This document shows, piece after piece, positions 1 through 10,818 of a DNA stretch of 64,000 bases. The stretch lies in assembly GCF_027359375.1 (NCBI RefSeq), contig NZ_CP114779.1, forward strand, positions 496,001 through 560,000, read 5' to 3'. Numbering within the stretch: the stretch's first letter is position 1; each line of letters starts with the position of its first letter. The DNA is from Prochlorococcus marinus str. MIT 0919. GTDB taxonomy: Bacteria > Cyanobacteriota > Cyanobacteriia > PCC-6307 > Cyanobiaceae. The notes beneath the pieces are model-generated. The model saw only the letters and a list, made by a program, of their open reading frames with translations, did not search any database and was not told where the DNA came from. The translations under genes were made by a program, and so were the position numbers.

Positions 1-72
1 CACGAAGAAAGTTCTGTTAGCTCAATGTTTAGATAATCTTTAAACCGACTAGTTGATATCTATATAAATAAG

Positions 73-504
73 TTACTTATTCTTTTTCTTTAACTCTTTA
101 TCAAGAGTAGACTTGACTTTTTCTTTAACTTCATCAGGTACTTGATCAGGGCAAAAATCCATTGCTGCTATTACTAACTGAAATTCTGCTCCAGTAAATA
201 ATTGCTCTCTTTCCAATCTTTTCTTGCTAACACTCTTAATTACCCCTCCATGTCTGCCTTCTAAAACTTGCACATATGTTGCTGCTGCAATTCCCACAGC
301 CTTAGGAAATTCTATACCTGCAGCTCTTGCATTACATATATATGTGCCACCTAACCCCCTATACAAAGAGGTATCTTCTGTGGTTGCAGGTTTTGTTTTA
401 TTTTTAGCAGCAACTGAGTATGGGGCAAGGCAAAGTAAAGCAAGCAAAAGGAAAAGCATTCTGGCTTGGATTAAACTAGGCTTTAGGAAAGTGAGTTTTC
501 TCAA
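73..504 (-). CDS. Conserved hypothetical exported protein
   Basis: A 143-residue protein with a basic N-terminus, a hydrophobic stretch at about residues 15-32 ending in SVAA, and a mature part rich in lysine at its C-terminus. This is the layout of a signal peptide followed by a small periplasmic or lumenal protein. Two cysteines are visible, in TYICNARAAG and MDFCPDQV. I do not recognise a family with a known function; it looks like one of the small exported proteins typical of marine picocyanobacteria. Function unknown. Confidence 0.7.
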   Translation of the reverse strand: MRKLTFLKPSLIQARMLFLLLALLCLAPYSVAAKNKTKPATTEDTSLYRGLGGTYICNARAAGIEFPKAVGIAAATYVQVLEGRHGGVIKSVSKKRLEREQLFTGAEFQLVIAAMDFCPDQVPDEVKEKVKSTLDKELKKKNK

Positions 505-561
505 AAGTGAATAAAACCAATTAAATCCTTATGAATATACTTCATTCCCAGAAATTATCAT

Positions 562-1137
562 TTATAAATCATCTTCTATTAACCCAAGTGCATCATGAAT
601 TCTAATTTCATGGTGATTCTCTACTATTCTTAATTTATCTGAATTCCAGCTATAAATAACTCTAGAACGATAACGATCTTGATCTATTAATCTAGTGTGC
701 TCTAATACATACCAGCGATCATATTTGGATTCAAAAATCAATTCATGCTCATCTACTTGTCTTATGCTTGAAACACCTGGTGATTCACTTAAGTAGCAAT
801 TGTTTCTATGAAGTTGATGACCTAAAACAGATACTTCTATAATGCCTTCTTTTGAATAAGAAGGCTTTTTTTTAAAGAAATCAGAATTATCTTCTGTCAT
901 CCAAGTAAACCTATATCTAAGATCACCCGGAGTTCTCTCAACATATTTTTCAATTTTAATGATCATTTCAACATTTAAGACATCCTCATCATCGAAAAAA
1001 TATTGCCTCCTAGACCTCCATTCTCCCAAGTTTCTTCCAAACCAACGTCTAAGATTATTATCAAAATTAATCCTAAAGTTATCTTCTTGACTGGGCGAAT
1101 CTATGCCTCCCCCTTTTTTTGAGTCAGTTAAAACCAT
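562..1137 (-). CDS. Hypothetical protein, possibly CpeS/CpcS-like lipocalin fold
   Basis: A 191-residue soluble protein. The segment FGRNLGEWRSRRQYFF at about residues 33-48 recalls the start of the CpcS/CpeS chromophore lyases, where a GxWRSQR stretch opens a lipocalin-like barrel. The rest has the alternating pattern of a beta barrel, with many aromatic and charged residues. CpeS enzymes attach bilins to phycobiliproteins; Prochlorococcus keeps only remnants of that system, so a true lyase role is uncertain. The resemblance is short and seen by eye, so an unrelated lipocalin-type cyanobacterial protein is equally possible. Confidence 0.55.
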   Translation of the reverse strand: MVLTDSKKGGGIDSPSQEDNFRINFDNNLRRWFGRNLGEWRSRRQYFFDDEDVLNVEMIIKIEKYVERTPGDLRYRFTWMTEDNSDFFKKKPSYSKEGIIEVSVLGHQLHRNNCYLSESPGVSSIRQVDEHELIFESKYDRWYVLEHTRLIDQDRYRSRVIYSWNSDKLRIVENHHEIRIHDALGLIEDDL

Positions 1138-1240
1138 TAGAGTGGAAAAATTTTTAATTCATCGATTTCATTTATTTAGCAAATCTTGAAAGTTACTCCT
1201 ATTACCTTAATGTATACATAACAATTGAAAAGGCCTTAGT

Positions 1241-2356
1241 TTGGATGTGGCTACTAAAAAAGAAAGGAGGGATCTAAAACTACTTTTGGTGGCAAACAGG
1301 CAGCATCTTTCTCGCAAAGATATAATTTCACTGGTAAATTTCCTAGAATCTGAAGAATGTGGTTTCAACATTTCCTTACAGTTATCTGATCCTAGTGAGC
1401 AACCAGAACTTTTAGAGCTGCATAGGCTTGTTGCAATCCCAGCATTAATAAAAATAAACCCTCAGCCAAAACAGATTTTTGCAGGAAGTACCATTTTTCA
1501 ACAACTTAAAAACTGGCTGCCAAGGTGGGAGCAAGAGGGACTTATAAGTAGCGTAGATTTAAACCTTAGAAACCCTGAAAATGATAATGGAGGACTAACA
1601 AGAAGAGAATTACTTCTAGAAGACGAACTTCTCGTATTGCGCCAAGAGAATGAGACACTTTCAGCAAGAGTTGAGGCCCAGGAAAGACTATTGAGGATGG
1701 TTGCCCATGAATTAAGAACTCCTTTATCAGCAGCAGTTCTAGCAATGCAAAGTCAAGAACTTGGGCAAATTAACCAAGAGAAATTTCAAGAAGTAGTTAA
1801 AAGGAGACTTGAAGAAATCGAACTATTATCAAAAGATTTACTTGAAGTTGGTAGTACTAGATGGGAAGCATTGTTTAATCCTCAAAAAGCTAATTTAACA
1901 AGTATCACAGCGGAAGTTATTCTTGAGCTAGAGAAGTTTTGGCTAGCAAGGGGTGTAGGAGTTAATACAGATATTCCATCTGACCTACCAAAAGTTTTTG
2001 CTGATCAGAGAAGAATGAGGCAAGTACTTTTAAACCTTATAGAAAATTCACTTAAATTTTCAAAAGATGGTGAAACTATTTCAATAACAATGTTACACAG
2101 AACTAATCAATGGGTTCAGGTAAGTATTTGTGACAATGGTCCTGGGATACCTGAAGAAGAACAGCAAAGGATATTCTTAGACCGAGTACGTTTACCCCAA
2201 ACATCCAGTGATACAGCTGGCTTCGGGATAGGCCTTTCAGTGTGCAGACGCATTGTTGAAGTGCATGGTGGCAAGATCTGGGTAGTGTCTGAACCAGGCA
2301 AAGGTTCGTGTTTTCATTTTACAGTTCCTGTGTGGAATGGAGATGACAAGTCATAG
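1241..2356 (+). CDS. sasA: Adaptive-response sensory histidine kinase SasA (circadian clock output)
   Basis: SasA is the kinase that reads the KaiC clock and passes phosphate to RpaA. The 371-residue product has a thioredoxin/KaiB-like N-terminal domain (about residues 10-95), a helical linker, a histidine phosphotransfer box [13 protein letters not shown] with His156, and a C-terminal HATPase with an N box (NLIENSLKF), a G1 box (DNGPGIPEE, from about residue 298) and a G2 box ([11 protein letters not shown]). Length and domain order fit SasA, not a membrane sensor, because no transmembrane segment is present. The start is TTG at 1241; a GTG lies two codons later. It is followed by a tRNA gene and has no kinase partner in the window. 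Confidence 0.93.
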   Translation: MDVATKKERRDLKLLLVANRQHLSRKDIISLVNFLESEECGFNISLQLSDPSEQPELLELHRLVAIPALIKINPQPKQIFAGSTIFQQLKNWLPRWEQEGLISSVDLNLRNPENDNGGLTRRELLLEDELLVLRQENETLSARVEAQERLLRMVAHELRTPLSAAVLAMQSQELGQINQEKFQEVVKRRLEEIELLSKDLLEVGSTRWEALFNPQKANLTSITAEVILELEKFWLARGVGVNTDIPSDLPKVFADQRRMRQVLLNLIENSLKFSKDGETISITMLHRTNQWVQVSICDNGPGIPEEEQQRIFLDRVRLPQTSSDTAGFGIGLSVCRRIVEVHGGKIWVVSEPGKGSCFHFTVPVWNGDDKS

Positions 2357-2399
2357 CAAAGCTTGACTCAGGGTTAACCTGGCCCGTAACTTTCACAAT

Positions 2400-2419
2400 G
2401 TGATCAATTAAATGATCAC
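2400..2419. other. Hairpin between sasA and tRNA-Glu
   Basis: A perfect 7-bp stem (GTGATCA / TGATCAC) with a six-base AT loop lies between the sasA stop and the tRNA. It has no T-run after it, so it is not a classical terminator. It could be a processing or pausing site ahead of the tRNA. Confidence 0.4.
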
Positions 2420-2425
2420 GGCCTC

Positions 2426-2498
2426 GCCCCCATCGTCTAGAGGCCTAGGACACCTCCCTTTCACGGAGGCGACAGGGGTTCGAATCCCCTTGGGGGTA
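2426..2498 (+). tRNA. trnE: tRNA-Glu (anticodon TTC)
   Basis: The 73-nt sequence folds as a full cloverleaf. The acceptor stem GCCCCCA pairs with TGGGGGT and is followed by discriminator A. The anticodon stem CCTCC/GGAGG encloses the loop CTTTCAC with anticodon TTC at 2460-2462. The T-arm is AGGGG TTCGAAT CCCCT. CCA is not encoded. In cyanobacteria charged tRNA-Glu also feeds tetrapyrrole and chlorophyll synthesis through glutamyl-tRNA reductase, so this gene serves both translation and pigment production. Confidence 0.98.
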
Positions 2499-2526
2499 TA
2501 AATATCAAAGCCAAACTGCAATTGCT

Positions 2527-3096
2527 TTACGCAGTCCCTAGAGCGGCTCTCTCAACGGCCAACAGGTTATTGGCCAGGTCTTGCCTTAATCTATTTTCTA
2601 TAAGCCCCACAGGCATGCCTAAGGCTCCTTGCACAGTTAATTCGTATACCAGTGAGGTGTCACACTTGTTTTGCGAAGGTGTGATCAACCATGATCCTTC
2701 AAATCGCCGAAAGTCGCCTTCAATCAAATTAAATTTCAAAAGTCCCTTGTCTTTTTCTTCAAAAAGCTCAAGCAGGACTTCTGCCGTAAAAGTAAATCCT
2801 AAAAATACTTGAGAACCAACCTGTCTTAGCTCTACACGATTAGCTTGTCTAGAAAGCAACTTACTACTGCTCAAATTGGGTATGAAATTACTTAATTGAT
2901 CGTATGTAGTAAGGATTGTCCATAAGGCATCGAAGGTGGCACTTGTTCGCAATTGAGCAGCAAGCCTTCTAGTCCCTTTAGGCAGAACTTCCATAGTTTG
3001 CTCAATAGTTCTCTCGTTTCTTCCCATTGCAGCCAAATATCCTTCTGGAACATCTTCAGGAGGACTCTTAATAGCCTTAACTCTAGACAAAACCAA
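2527..3096 (-). CDS. SRPBCC (polyketide cyclase/dehydrase-type, START-like) protein
   Basis: A 189-residue protein with the helix-grip pattern of the SRPBCC superfamily: an amphipathic beta start, then ATFDALWTILTTYDQLSNFIP (helix, then the invariant-like YDQLxxFIPN stretch), a run of beta strands (VELRQVGSQVFLGF, ADVLLELFEE-like, RRFEGSW) and a long C-terminal helix (about 155-185) that would close a ligand pocket. Related cyanobacterial proteins are annotated cyclase/dehydrase or COQ10-like, with no proven substrate. It is convergent with sasA/tRNA-Glu and divergent from petH. Its start could also be an internal Met; the ATG at 3096 gives the usual family length. Confidence 0.75.
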   Translation of the reverse strand: MVLSRVKAIKSPPEDVPEGYLAAMGRNERTIEQTMEVLPKGTRRLAAQLRTSATFDALWTILTTYDQLSNFIPNLSSSKLLSRQANRVELRQVGSQVFLGFTFTAEVLLELFEEKDKGLLKFNLIEGDFRRFEGSWLITPSQNKCDTSLVYELTVQGALGMPVGLIENRLRQDLANNLLAVERAALGTA

Positions 3097-3217
3097 TAAT
3101 CGTCAAAAGCTAAGGAAGAATACATAAAAAGAAAGCTTCTTGGGAGAATGAAGCAAATGTTCTGACTTGTGCCAATCTCAAAACGTGAACTAAAGAATCG
3201 AATATGTGAGCCAATAA

Positions 3218-4357
<1,140 letters not shown>

Positions 4358-4391
4358 TTTAACTACTTTTGCCTACCTATAACTTAAAGAA

Positions 4392-4436
4392 GCCTCTCTA
4401 TAAAAGGATTTACTGGTTATAGAGAGGCAATTTTTT
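4392..4436 (+). terminator. Rho-independent terminator after petH
   Basis: A 12-bp perfect stem (GCCTCTCTATAA / TTATAGAGAGGC, arms at 4392-4403 and 4417-4428) with a 13-base loop, followed by AATTTTTT. It sits 34 bases after the petH stop. Confidence 0.9.
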
Positions 4437-4550
4437 GGAAAAGGTAATTTTTTAATTTTGGTGATCTGAGAACAAAACATAGCTTCTTTTAGATAATTAA
4501 TTTGAATTTAATCATTAGCAGTTTCAATCATCGGCAAAGGGAGGTATTAA

Positions 4551-6074
4551 TTGATCATGCCGATTACAAATCCTTTAAGAATAGGACTCAGGCAAGAAAG
4601 AGTTATTTCTCCACAATGCCTGGTGATTTTTGGGGCAAGTGGGGACCTTACTCATAGGAAATTGATACCTGCTTTGTTTGAACTTTTCAAGCAAAGGAGA
4701 TTGCCAAGTGAATTTGCAATTATTGGGTGTGCAAGAAGGCCATGGACCGATGAAGTATTCCGTCAAAAGATGGCTTCATCGCTTGAAAATAAAATTATAA
4801 ATAACACTAAAGAATGGGAAGAATTTTGCTCAAATCTTTTCTATGAGCCTGTAGACCTGCAACATTCAGAAGATGTAATAAAATTAGCTAAAAGATTGGA
4901 AGATATTGATCGTTTAAAAGCAACTCATGGTAATAGAACTTTTTATCTTTCTGTTTCGCCTAAGTTCTACGCAAATGGCTGCAAATCACTTGCGAATGCA
5001 GGTCTATTAAATGATCCCAAAAGAAATCGTGTAGTAATAGAAAAACCTTTTGGACGTGATTACAGTAGCGCTCAAACTCTTAATCAACTAGTGCAAAACT
5101 GTGCTCTAGAAAGTCAAATTTTCAGAATAGATCATTATCTTGGGAAGGAAACTGTTCAAAATATCTTAGTCTTAAGATTCGCTAATACGATTTTCGAACC
5201 TATTTGGAATAGAAATTATATCTCGAACATTCAAATTACATCTGCAGAAACTGTTGGCGTAGAAGATAGAGCAGGTTACTACGAGAGCTCAGGAGCGTTA
5301 AGGGATATGGTGCAAAACCATTTAACACAAATGCTTGCGATAACAGCAATGGAACCACCTGGGCATTTTGACCCTGAAGCAATAAGGAACGAAAAGGCGA
5401 AAGTACTTCAAGCAGCTCACCTTGCAAACGAATTAGAACCATGGAAATGCTGTGTAAGAGGGCAATACTCAAAAGGAGGTAACAAAGCAAATCCAATAGC
5501 TGGTTATAGGCAAGAACCTGGTGTTGATCCAAATAGCACAACAGAAACTTATGTAGCCATGAAACTTTTTATTGATAATTGGAGATGGCAAGGCGTGCCA
5601 TTTTATATACGTACTGGGAAACGACTGGCTAAAAGGACAAGCGAGGTTGTACTTACTTTTCGAGAAGCGCCCGTCCACCTTTTTGATGCTGCTGGGGGAA
5701 GTCCTACGTCAAACCAATTAATTCTTAGAATTCAACCCAATGAAGGAGCAGAATTTCGCTTTGAAGTTAAATCACCAGGTTCAGGGATGCGAAGCAGGCC
5801 TGTTGAGATGGAATTTTCATATGACGAATCATTTGGAGAGCCTTCTGATGAAGGCTATGTAAGGCTTTTAGCAGATGCGATGCTGGGCGATCCGACTCTT
5901 TTCACTAGAAGTGATGAAGTTGAGGCGGCTTGGCGCTTATACACACCTTTACTTGAATTAATAGAAGATAGTCCTTGGCAGCTTCCGATTTATCAATATG
6001 AAGCACGCACATGGGGTCCAGCGGAATCGGATGCCTTATTAGCTAAAGACCAACTACTCTGGCGAAGACCTTGA
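4551..6074 (+). CDS. zwf: Glucose-6-phosphate 1-dehydrogenase
   Basis: Zwf makes 6-phosphogluconolactone and NADPH from glucose 6-phosphate, the entry to the oxidative pentose phosphate pathway that cyanobacteria run at night. The 507-residue protein has the NADP-binding motif GASGDLTHRKL near the N-terminus, the EKPFGRD motif at about 165, and the substrate-site signature RIDHYLGKE with His195. A strong ribosome site (AAGGGAGG at 4537-4544) precedes two in-frame starts, TTG at 4551 (6-base gap) and ATG at 4557 (12-base gap), so the exact start is open. The next gene is opcA, its assembly and redox partner, with only 34 bases between. Confidence 0.97.
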   Translation: MIMPITNPLRIGLRQERVISPQCLVIFGASGDLTHRKLIPALFELFKQRRLPSEFAIIGCARRPWTDEVFRQKMASSLENKIINNTKEWEEFCSNLFYEPVDLQHSEDVIKLAKRLEDIDRLKATHGNRTFYLSVSPKFYANGCKSLANAGLLNDPKRNRVVIEKPFGRDYSSAQTLNQLVQNCALESQIFRIDHYLGKETVQNILVLRFANTIFEPIWNRNYISNIQITSAETVGVEDRAGYYESSGALRDMVQNHLTQMLAITAMEPPGHFDPEAIRNEKAKVLQAAHLANELEPWKCCVRGQYSKGGNKANPIAGYRQEPGVDPNSTTETYVAMKLFIDNWRWQGVPFYIRTGKRLAKRTSEVVLTFREAPVHLFDAAGGSPTSNQLILRIQPNEGAEFRFEVKSPGSGMRSRPVEMEFSYDESFGEPSDEGYVRLLADAMLGDPTLFTRSDEVEAAWRLYTPLLELIEDSPWQLPIYQYEARTWGPAESDALLAKDQLLWRRP

Positions 6075-6108
6075 TCAATTCCCTTTCTAAAAACCAACCA
6101 AGTCATCA

Positions 6109-7416
6109 ATGTCTCCTCAACTAACACTTCAAACACCACTCCAATTGCCACCTGCTGAAATACCAAATTATTTAAATAAGCTTTGGGCCCAAGAGGAAAT
6201 AGACACTAAAGGAGCAAACACATTCTCTCTTTTAATTTGGCAACCGGCATGGTTAGAACAAAAGCTAGTTAATACACAAAAGCTCAAAGAACCGATTATT
6301 GGTAATACTAGGAATGAAATGATTGAAGCAGCAAGGAAAGTAGTTTTAGATAAGGACTTGCCTCATTCAACTCCACCTTTTGACGAAAAAGTTGCAGCCG
6401 CAATCGAGACATCAATAGCATCTCCTCCACACGAAGACCTCAGAGGGCAGCATATAGACAATTCCATCAGTGATCTCCAGCCAAGGCGCCTAATTACACT
6501 GGCGCCAACTATTGAAAAAGACCATGCACTTGAAGCTCTAGTTGCAGCATATTGCCCATTACCTGAGGAGGGAGGAGGGAATTCAGCATGCGGAGATGTT
6601 GTTGTACTAAGAGGCAATTTAGATTCACTAAAAGGTAGCCTTCAAATAGTTGAAGATTTAATACCTGAAGACCTTCCCTCATGGCTTTGGTGGAATGGAG
6701 TGCTAGATGAGGATCCTGACCTGTTTGACAAATTAGCCGTACCTATTCGTAGACTCGTCCTTGATAGCGCGTTGGGAGAGCCTCATCGATGTCTTAAATT
6801 GCTTGTAACAACTATTGAGAATGGCCAAGCAGTTAATGACCTGAATTGGCTGAGACTTAGAACGTGGCGAGAGACTTTGGCAATGGTATTTGATCCACCT
6901 GATCGTCGATCTATACTTAATAGTCTAACAAATATAGATATTGACATTGAAGGCAATAACCCTGTTCAAGGACTACTTCTTGCCGCCTGGATTGCTGATA
7001 GACTTGGTTGGGAATTACAGAAAGAAGTCTCGAAAGAATTCAACGGCTTTAATATAAATTTTACCCGCCCGGATCAACAAACAGTTATTTTCCGATTAAT
7101 GCCTTTACCAGTCGGGAAACCAAGTATCCACCCAGGACAAATTATTGGTTTAAGGTTGATATCTAAAGTACAAGGTAAAATTAATGGCTCAGTATGTGTA
7201 ATACTTGCCTCTGAATCAGGTGAATGCATGCGCCTAGAAGCAGGAGGCATGGCAAGCATGGAACTAATAGAAGAAGTTGTGCCAATTCAAAAAAACTCTA
7301 CTGAAATGGATGTTGCACGATTACTTGCGACCAGTCGCGGTTCCACTAGCCCTTTACTAGCAAATGCTGCTCCATTGGCAACGAAATTGCTTGGCTTGAT
7401 TAACTCTGCGGAGTAG
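6109..7416 (+). CDS. opcA: Glucose-6-phosphate dehydrogenase assembly protein OpcA
   Basis: OpcA is needed for oligomerisation and redox activation of cyanobacterial Zwf. The 435-residue protein carries family traits: an N-terminal low-complexity stretch, a central region with a WLWWNGVL motif (about residue 200), the PDRRSILNSL segment, and a C-terminal domain with GQIIGLRL and LEAGGMASME. It contains several cysteines (for instance SACGDVVV), in line with thioredoxin-linked control known for the family. It lies directly after zwf in the same direction, as in other cyanobacteria, and probably shares its transcript. Start ATG at 6109. Confidence 0.93.
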   Translation: MSPQLTLQTPLQLPPAEIPNYLNKLWAQEEIDTKGANTFSLLIWQPAWLEQKLVNTQKLKEPIIGNTRNEMIEAARKVVLDKDLPHSTPPFDEKVAAAIETSIASPPHEDLRGQHIDNSISDLQPRRLITLAPTIEKDHALEALVAAYCPLPEEGGGNSACGDVVVLRGNLDSLKGSLQIVEDLIPEDLPSWLWWNGVLDEDPDLFDKLAVPIRRLVLDSALGEPHRCLKLLVTTIENGQAVNDLNWLRLRTWRETLAMVFDPPDRRSILNSLTNIDIDIEGNNPVQGLLLAAWIADRLGWELQKEVSKEFNGFNINFTRPDQQTVIFRLMPLPVGKPSIHPGQIIGLRLISKVQGKINGSVCVILASESGECMRLEAGGMASMELIEEVVPIQKNSTEMDVARLLATSRGSTSPLLANAAPLATKLLGLINSAE

Positions 7417-7444
7417 ACTAAGCAGTTGACAAGTAACCAAGGAA

Positions 7445-8848
7445 ATGACATGTATAATTTCTGCTCCTTCTAGTAGCAGTGGGAAAACATTATTAAGTCT
7501 TGTTCTTGCATCATGGGTGCAATCACAGAAGAAAAGTATACAGACATTTAAAGTGGGGCCTGATTATTTAGATCCTCAACAGTTATCACTAATAACAAAA
7601 AGACCTTGCAGAAATTTAGATGTGGTCTTGTCCGGATCAGAATGGGTTAAAAATAATTTTCAGAAATTTACGCAATCAGCGGAGCTTGCTTTAATCGAAG
7701 GGGCCATGGGATTGTTTGATGGTGTAGGAAGTTCAGAAGATGGAAGTACTGCCGATATCGCTAGATTATTAAAACTTCCAATAGTTCTTATTGTTAATTC
7801 GCGGGGACAAGCTGCCTCTCTAGGTGCTTTAGTAAAAGGTTTTATAGAGCAAGATAAACAACTTAAGATCGCAGGAGTTGTTTTAAATAACGTCAACAGT
7901 ACTCGTCATGAGGTTTTATTAAGGGAAGTTTTAGAAAGAATAAATGTCAACATTCTTGGTTGTCTTCCAACAAGTCCATACCTCCACCTAAAAAGTAAAA
8001 ATTTAGGTCTTGCTCCTGCACATGAAATTCAATCAATTGAGGAAAAGATGAATCAATGGACTGATGTAGCATCGAGATATCTTAACCTTGAGCATTTTGA
8101 AAAGCTACTAAGAACTAATAGCCCAGTAATTGTTGCAAATAAAACATTGTTATTTGCACAGAAAAAGCCAAGAAAAGAAAAAAGTATCCCTATCGCAATA
8201 GCACAAGATAAAGCTTTCCATTTTTGCTATCCAGACTTAGAGGAGTCTCTAGAAAGCTTAGGCATTGAAGTAATCCAATGGAGAATAACCAAAGATGAGC
8301 CCATACCTGAAGAAGTGAAAGGAATCATTATTCCTGGAGGGTTCCCAGAGTTGCATGCCGAAGAAATAAGTCAATCCCAAAAAAGTTTAAATTCTATTCG
8401 AAGATTTTTTGGAACTCGTCCAATATATGCAGAGTGTGGTGGTATGTTAATTCTTGGAAATTCAATTCAAGATGAAAACAATAAAACGCATTTAATGGCA
8501 GGGATACTTCCTTTTAGTGCTAAGCAAGGGGCTCTGGAAGTAGGTTATAGAAAGCTAAAGTCTACAAAAAATAGCCTCTTACTTGGCTCTAATCAATCAT
8601 TAACTGGTCACGAGTTTCATAGATGGTCATTACATAAAATTAATGAGCCTAATATTTCGGCAAATAATAATATAAAAGCTTTGGGTGAAAAGCTATCTCC
8701 ACCATGGCAATCAAAAGGCTGGTACTCAAATTATAAAGACGAGGGATGGAGTAATAATATTTTTCATGCAAGCTGGGTTCATCTTCATTGGCCTAGTACA
8801 GAAACAGTTCTCACTTCATGGCTAAATGCTGTTAAAGCTGTTAAATAA
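7445..8848 (+). CDS. cobB: Cobyrinic acid a,c-diamide synthase (CbiA/CobB type)
   Basis: This enzyme amidates the a and c side chains of the corrin ring during B12 synthesis, using ATP and glutamine. The 467-residue protein has an N-terminal P-loop-like dethiobiotin synthetase fold (SAPSSSSGKTLLSL, residues 6-19; EGAMGLFDG at about 85) and a C-terminal class I glutamine amidotransferase domain with YAECGGMLIL, nucleophile Cys331. PGGFPELH at about 300 is also typical. It follows opcA by 28 bases, so it may be read through from zwf-opcA even though the pathway differs. The cobalt-dependent pathway is expected in Prochlorococcus, which makes pseudocobalamin. Confidence 0.93.
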   Translation: MTCIISAPSSSSGKTLLSLVLASWVQSQKKSIQTFKVGPDYLDPQQLSLITKRPCRNLDVVLSGSEWVKNNFQKFTQSAELALIEGAMGLFDGVGSSEDGSTADIARLLKLPIVLIVNSRGQAASLGALVKGFIEQDKQLKIAGVVLNNVNSTRHEVLLREVLERINVNILGCLPTSPYLHLKSKNLGLAPAHEIQSIEEKMNQWTDVASRYLNLEHFEKLLRTNSPVIVANKTLLFAQKKPRKEKSIPIAIAQDKAFHFCYPDLEESLESLGIEVIQWRITKDEPIPEEVKGIIIPGGFPELHAEEISQSQKSLNSIRRFFGTRPIYAECGGMLILGNSIQDENNKTHLMAGILPFSAKQGALEVGYRKLKSTKNSLLLGSNQSLTGHEFHRWSLHKINEPNISANNNIKALGEKLSPPWQSKGWYSNYKDEGWSNNIFHASWVHLHWPSTETVLTSWLNAVKAVK

Positions 8849-8854
8849 ATTCTT

Positions 8855-10306
8855 TTAATTATTAGAAATAGATTGAAAGTTTTCGTTCCATATATTTGCC
8901 TGGTTGTCCTCTTCTTGACTGCCTAAAAGATAAACACCTTTACTAGCTCTACTAACAGCTACGTAAGCGAGCTGTCTTCTTAAAGACAAATCTTTAGGCC
9001 AAAAGATATCTGAAGCAATAAAAACCTCTTCAAAAGTACTTCCTTGACTTCGATGAACAGTTAGAACAGAAGCAGGGCTTAGATAGGCAAATGAATCTCG
9101 AAGATAAAAAAATATTTTCCATAAAATTTTAGAATCCTTCCCGGTAGATTTTCTAGCTTTTAAAGAAATCTTATCTAGTGAACTGTCCAGTAATTTCCTA
9201 GAAATCGAATCAACTTCTGGTAAAAGCCTTACTGAAAAATTCTTTGTTCCAATACTTATTTTTGCTGTATAAGAATCAAGCCTTGGTATTTCAATAGGGC
9301 ATTTATCAGCTAGTTCAGAATCCATAAAATCATAAATTTCTGAACCTACATCCTTTACAAGCAATTCTGTATTTGAACTAAAAAGCATTCCAGGCTCTTC
9401 TTCTGAAAATGATTGTTCTAAAGACGCATTACTCATAACAGCTCGTCTACTAATAAGAACCTCGCCAGGCAAAACCGACATCTTATCTGCAAGTGTCCCA
9501 TGCACAGCTCTACGAGCATGTGGTATTAGTCTTTCAAGGTATCTATTTGTATAACATAAAATCCTCGCTGCATCTGGATCATTATTTTTTGATGCTGTAA
9601 GCAAAGAAGATTTAGCAGATTCAAGCCAAAGATTTTTATTCATTGAGCTTACAAATTGCTCTGCTTTATCTAAAGTCGAAAAGCAAGGAGGAGGAGGACA
9701 AGAAAAGTTTTTGTCTCTAAGTAATGTTGCCAATTGCAATACAGGTCCTTGATGGCGAACAACCGTAGTTAACTCAGCAAAAGAGGCATTCTTAAGCGAA
9801 AAGACAGGACTATATTCTTCTCCTACAGGAGGTAGTTGAGCAGGATCTCCAACGAAAACCAAGCGTGTTTTAAAAGCATGAGCAGATTCAAGAATTATCT
9901 CTAAAAGAGTACTACTAATCATTGAAGCCTCATCAACAAGGACTAACTTCAATTGCTCTAGAGAATTGGCCGTTTGACTTGTTGATTCACAAATTTCCAA
10001 GTCGCCTTTCTTTTTTAATCTTAAGCGAAGCAACCTGTGAATAGTGGATGGGTAGAAAGTTGGATTCAAGTCACTTTTCAGTAATGCACGCCTAACAACT
10101 CCTACAGCTTTGTGGGTTGGGGCGACAACAGTCCAACACAATTTTCGTTGCTCAACCTCATCTAAAAAATCAACTGACAAATAAGTTTTACCAGTACCGG
10201 CAAAACCACTAAGGATAAAAGGATCACCAGTAAAAGTCTTATCTAGCCACAATTCAAAAGCTTCTTTTGCTTTCTTCTGGTCAAGAGTTAAAGAAATTTC
10301 CTTCAC
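8855..10306 (-). CDS. RecD-like superfamily 1 DNA helicase (ATP-dependent)
   Basis: The product (483 residues from the GTG at 10306) has the motor motifs of SF1 RecD/Dda helicases: Walker A LSGFAGTGKTYLS, motif Ia VVAPTHKAVGVVRRA, Walker B LVLVDEASMIS, motif III VFVGDPAQLPPVGEE, and late motifs VLTVHRSQGSTF and YVAVSRASKGVYL. It lacks RecB or RecC neighbours, so it is probably a stand-alone helicase similar to bacterial RecD2 or phage Dda. A longer in-frame reading to 10381 would run far into the upstream gene; the GTG makes a GTGA overlap with that gene's stop and is the better start. It is the last gene of the crtE run. Confidence 0.88.
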   Translation of the reverse strand: MKEISLTLDQKKAKEAFELWLDKTFTGDPFILSGFAGTGKTYLSVDFLDEVEQRKLCWTVVAPTHKAVGVVRRALLKSDLNPTFYPSTIHRLLRLRLKKKGDLEICESTSQTANSLEQLKLVLVDEASMISSTLLEIILESAHAFKTRLVFVGDPAQLPPVGEEYSPVFSLKNASFAELTTVVRHQGPVLQLATLLRDKNFSCPPPPCFSTLDKAEQFVSSMNKNLWLESAKSSLLTASKNNDPDAARILCYTNRYLERLIPHARRAVHGTLADKMSVLPGEVLISRRAVMSNASLEQSFSEEEPGMLFSSNTELLVKDVGSEIYDFMDSELADKCPIEIPRLDSYTAKISIGTKNFSVRLLPEVDSISRKLLDSSLDKISLKARKSTGKDSKILWKIFFYLRDSFAYLSPASVLTVHRSQGSTFEEVFIASDIFWPKDLSLRRQLAYVAVSRASKGVYLLGSQEEDNQANIWNENFQSISNN

Positions 10307-10818
10307 CCTATAATTGATCCAAAGGAATGAATTAAGTGAAGAGGAGAACCAATAAAAACAATACCTGGCAAAGCTATGCAAGGCCCCAATAAACTACCAA
10401 CTAAAACTTCTAATCGAGTATGGCCTAGACTTTCTTTAAGAGGAATCTCTATAGACTTAGTAAATTTATCTGCAGACAACTGATTTACACGTGTAGCTAT
10501 TAACCCAGCAGCTCTGCGAATCCCACTTGCGTCATACATGACGATAAATGCAACCGTAGCCGCCAAAGCAAACGTTGGGCTAGCAAAACCCAACTGAAGA
10601 CCAATCCCTGAAGCAGTCCCTGTGACAAGTGCAGAATGGCTAGAAGGCATTCCACCAGTTTCAATCAAAACAGAAGGTCTCCATTTGTTATTAATTAACA
10701 GTTCAAATAACAATTTAGAAACTTGCGCAACTCCACAAGCTGCAAGCCCCCATGCAAGAGAAGTGTTATCCAGCAGCTCACTAAAAGAAGATGTTGAAAT
10801 TGTCTGGAGAAAGCTCAT
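10303..10818 (-). CDS. Divergent PAP2-family membrane protein (DUF212/YuiD type)
   Basis: A 171-residue membrane protein of the YuiD/DUF212 family, sometimes annotated as acid phosphatase/vanadium haloperoxidase-related. Visible are [15 protein letters not shown] (about 53-67), a PSSHSA signature shared with PAP2 phosphatases, followed by hydrophobic helices and [12 protein letters not shown]. The likely role is a lipid phosphate phosphatase, unproven for this family. Its ATG overlaps the crtE stop as ATGA and its own stop overlaps the helicase start as GTGA, so the three genes are probably co-translated. Placement beside a prenyl diphosphate synthase makes an isoprenoid phosphate substrate thinkable, but that is inference. 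Confidence 0.85.
   Translation of the reverse strand: MSFLQTISTSSFSELLDNTSLAWGLAACGVAQVSKLLFELLINNKWRPSVLIETGGMPSSHSALVTGTASGIGLQLGFASPTFALAATVAFIVMYDASGIRRAAGLIATRVNQLSADKFTKSIEIPLKESLGHTRLEVLVGSLLGPCIALPGIVFIGSPLHLIHSFGSIIG

Noticed and set aside
224-514. Plus-strand reading frame of 96 codons over the first gene
   Set aside because: It is antisense to the exported protein at 73-504, which has a signal peptide and a sensible composition.
10307-10381. N-terminal extension of the RecD-like helicase
   Set aside because: It would overlap the PAP2-like gene by about 75 bases and adds residues with no helicase similarity; the GTG at 10306 is better.
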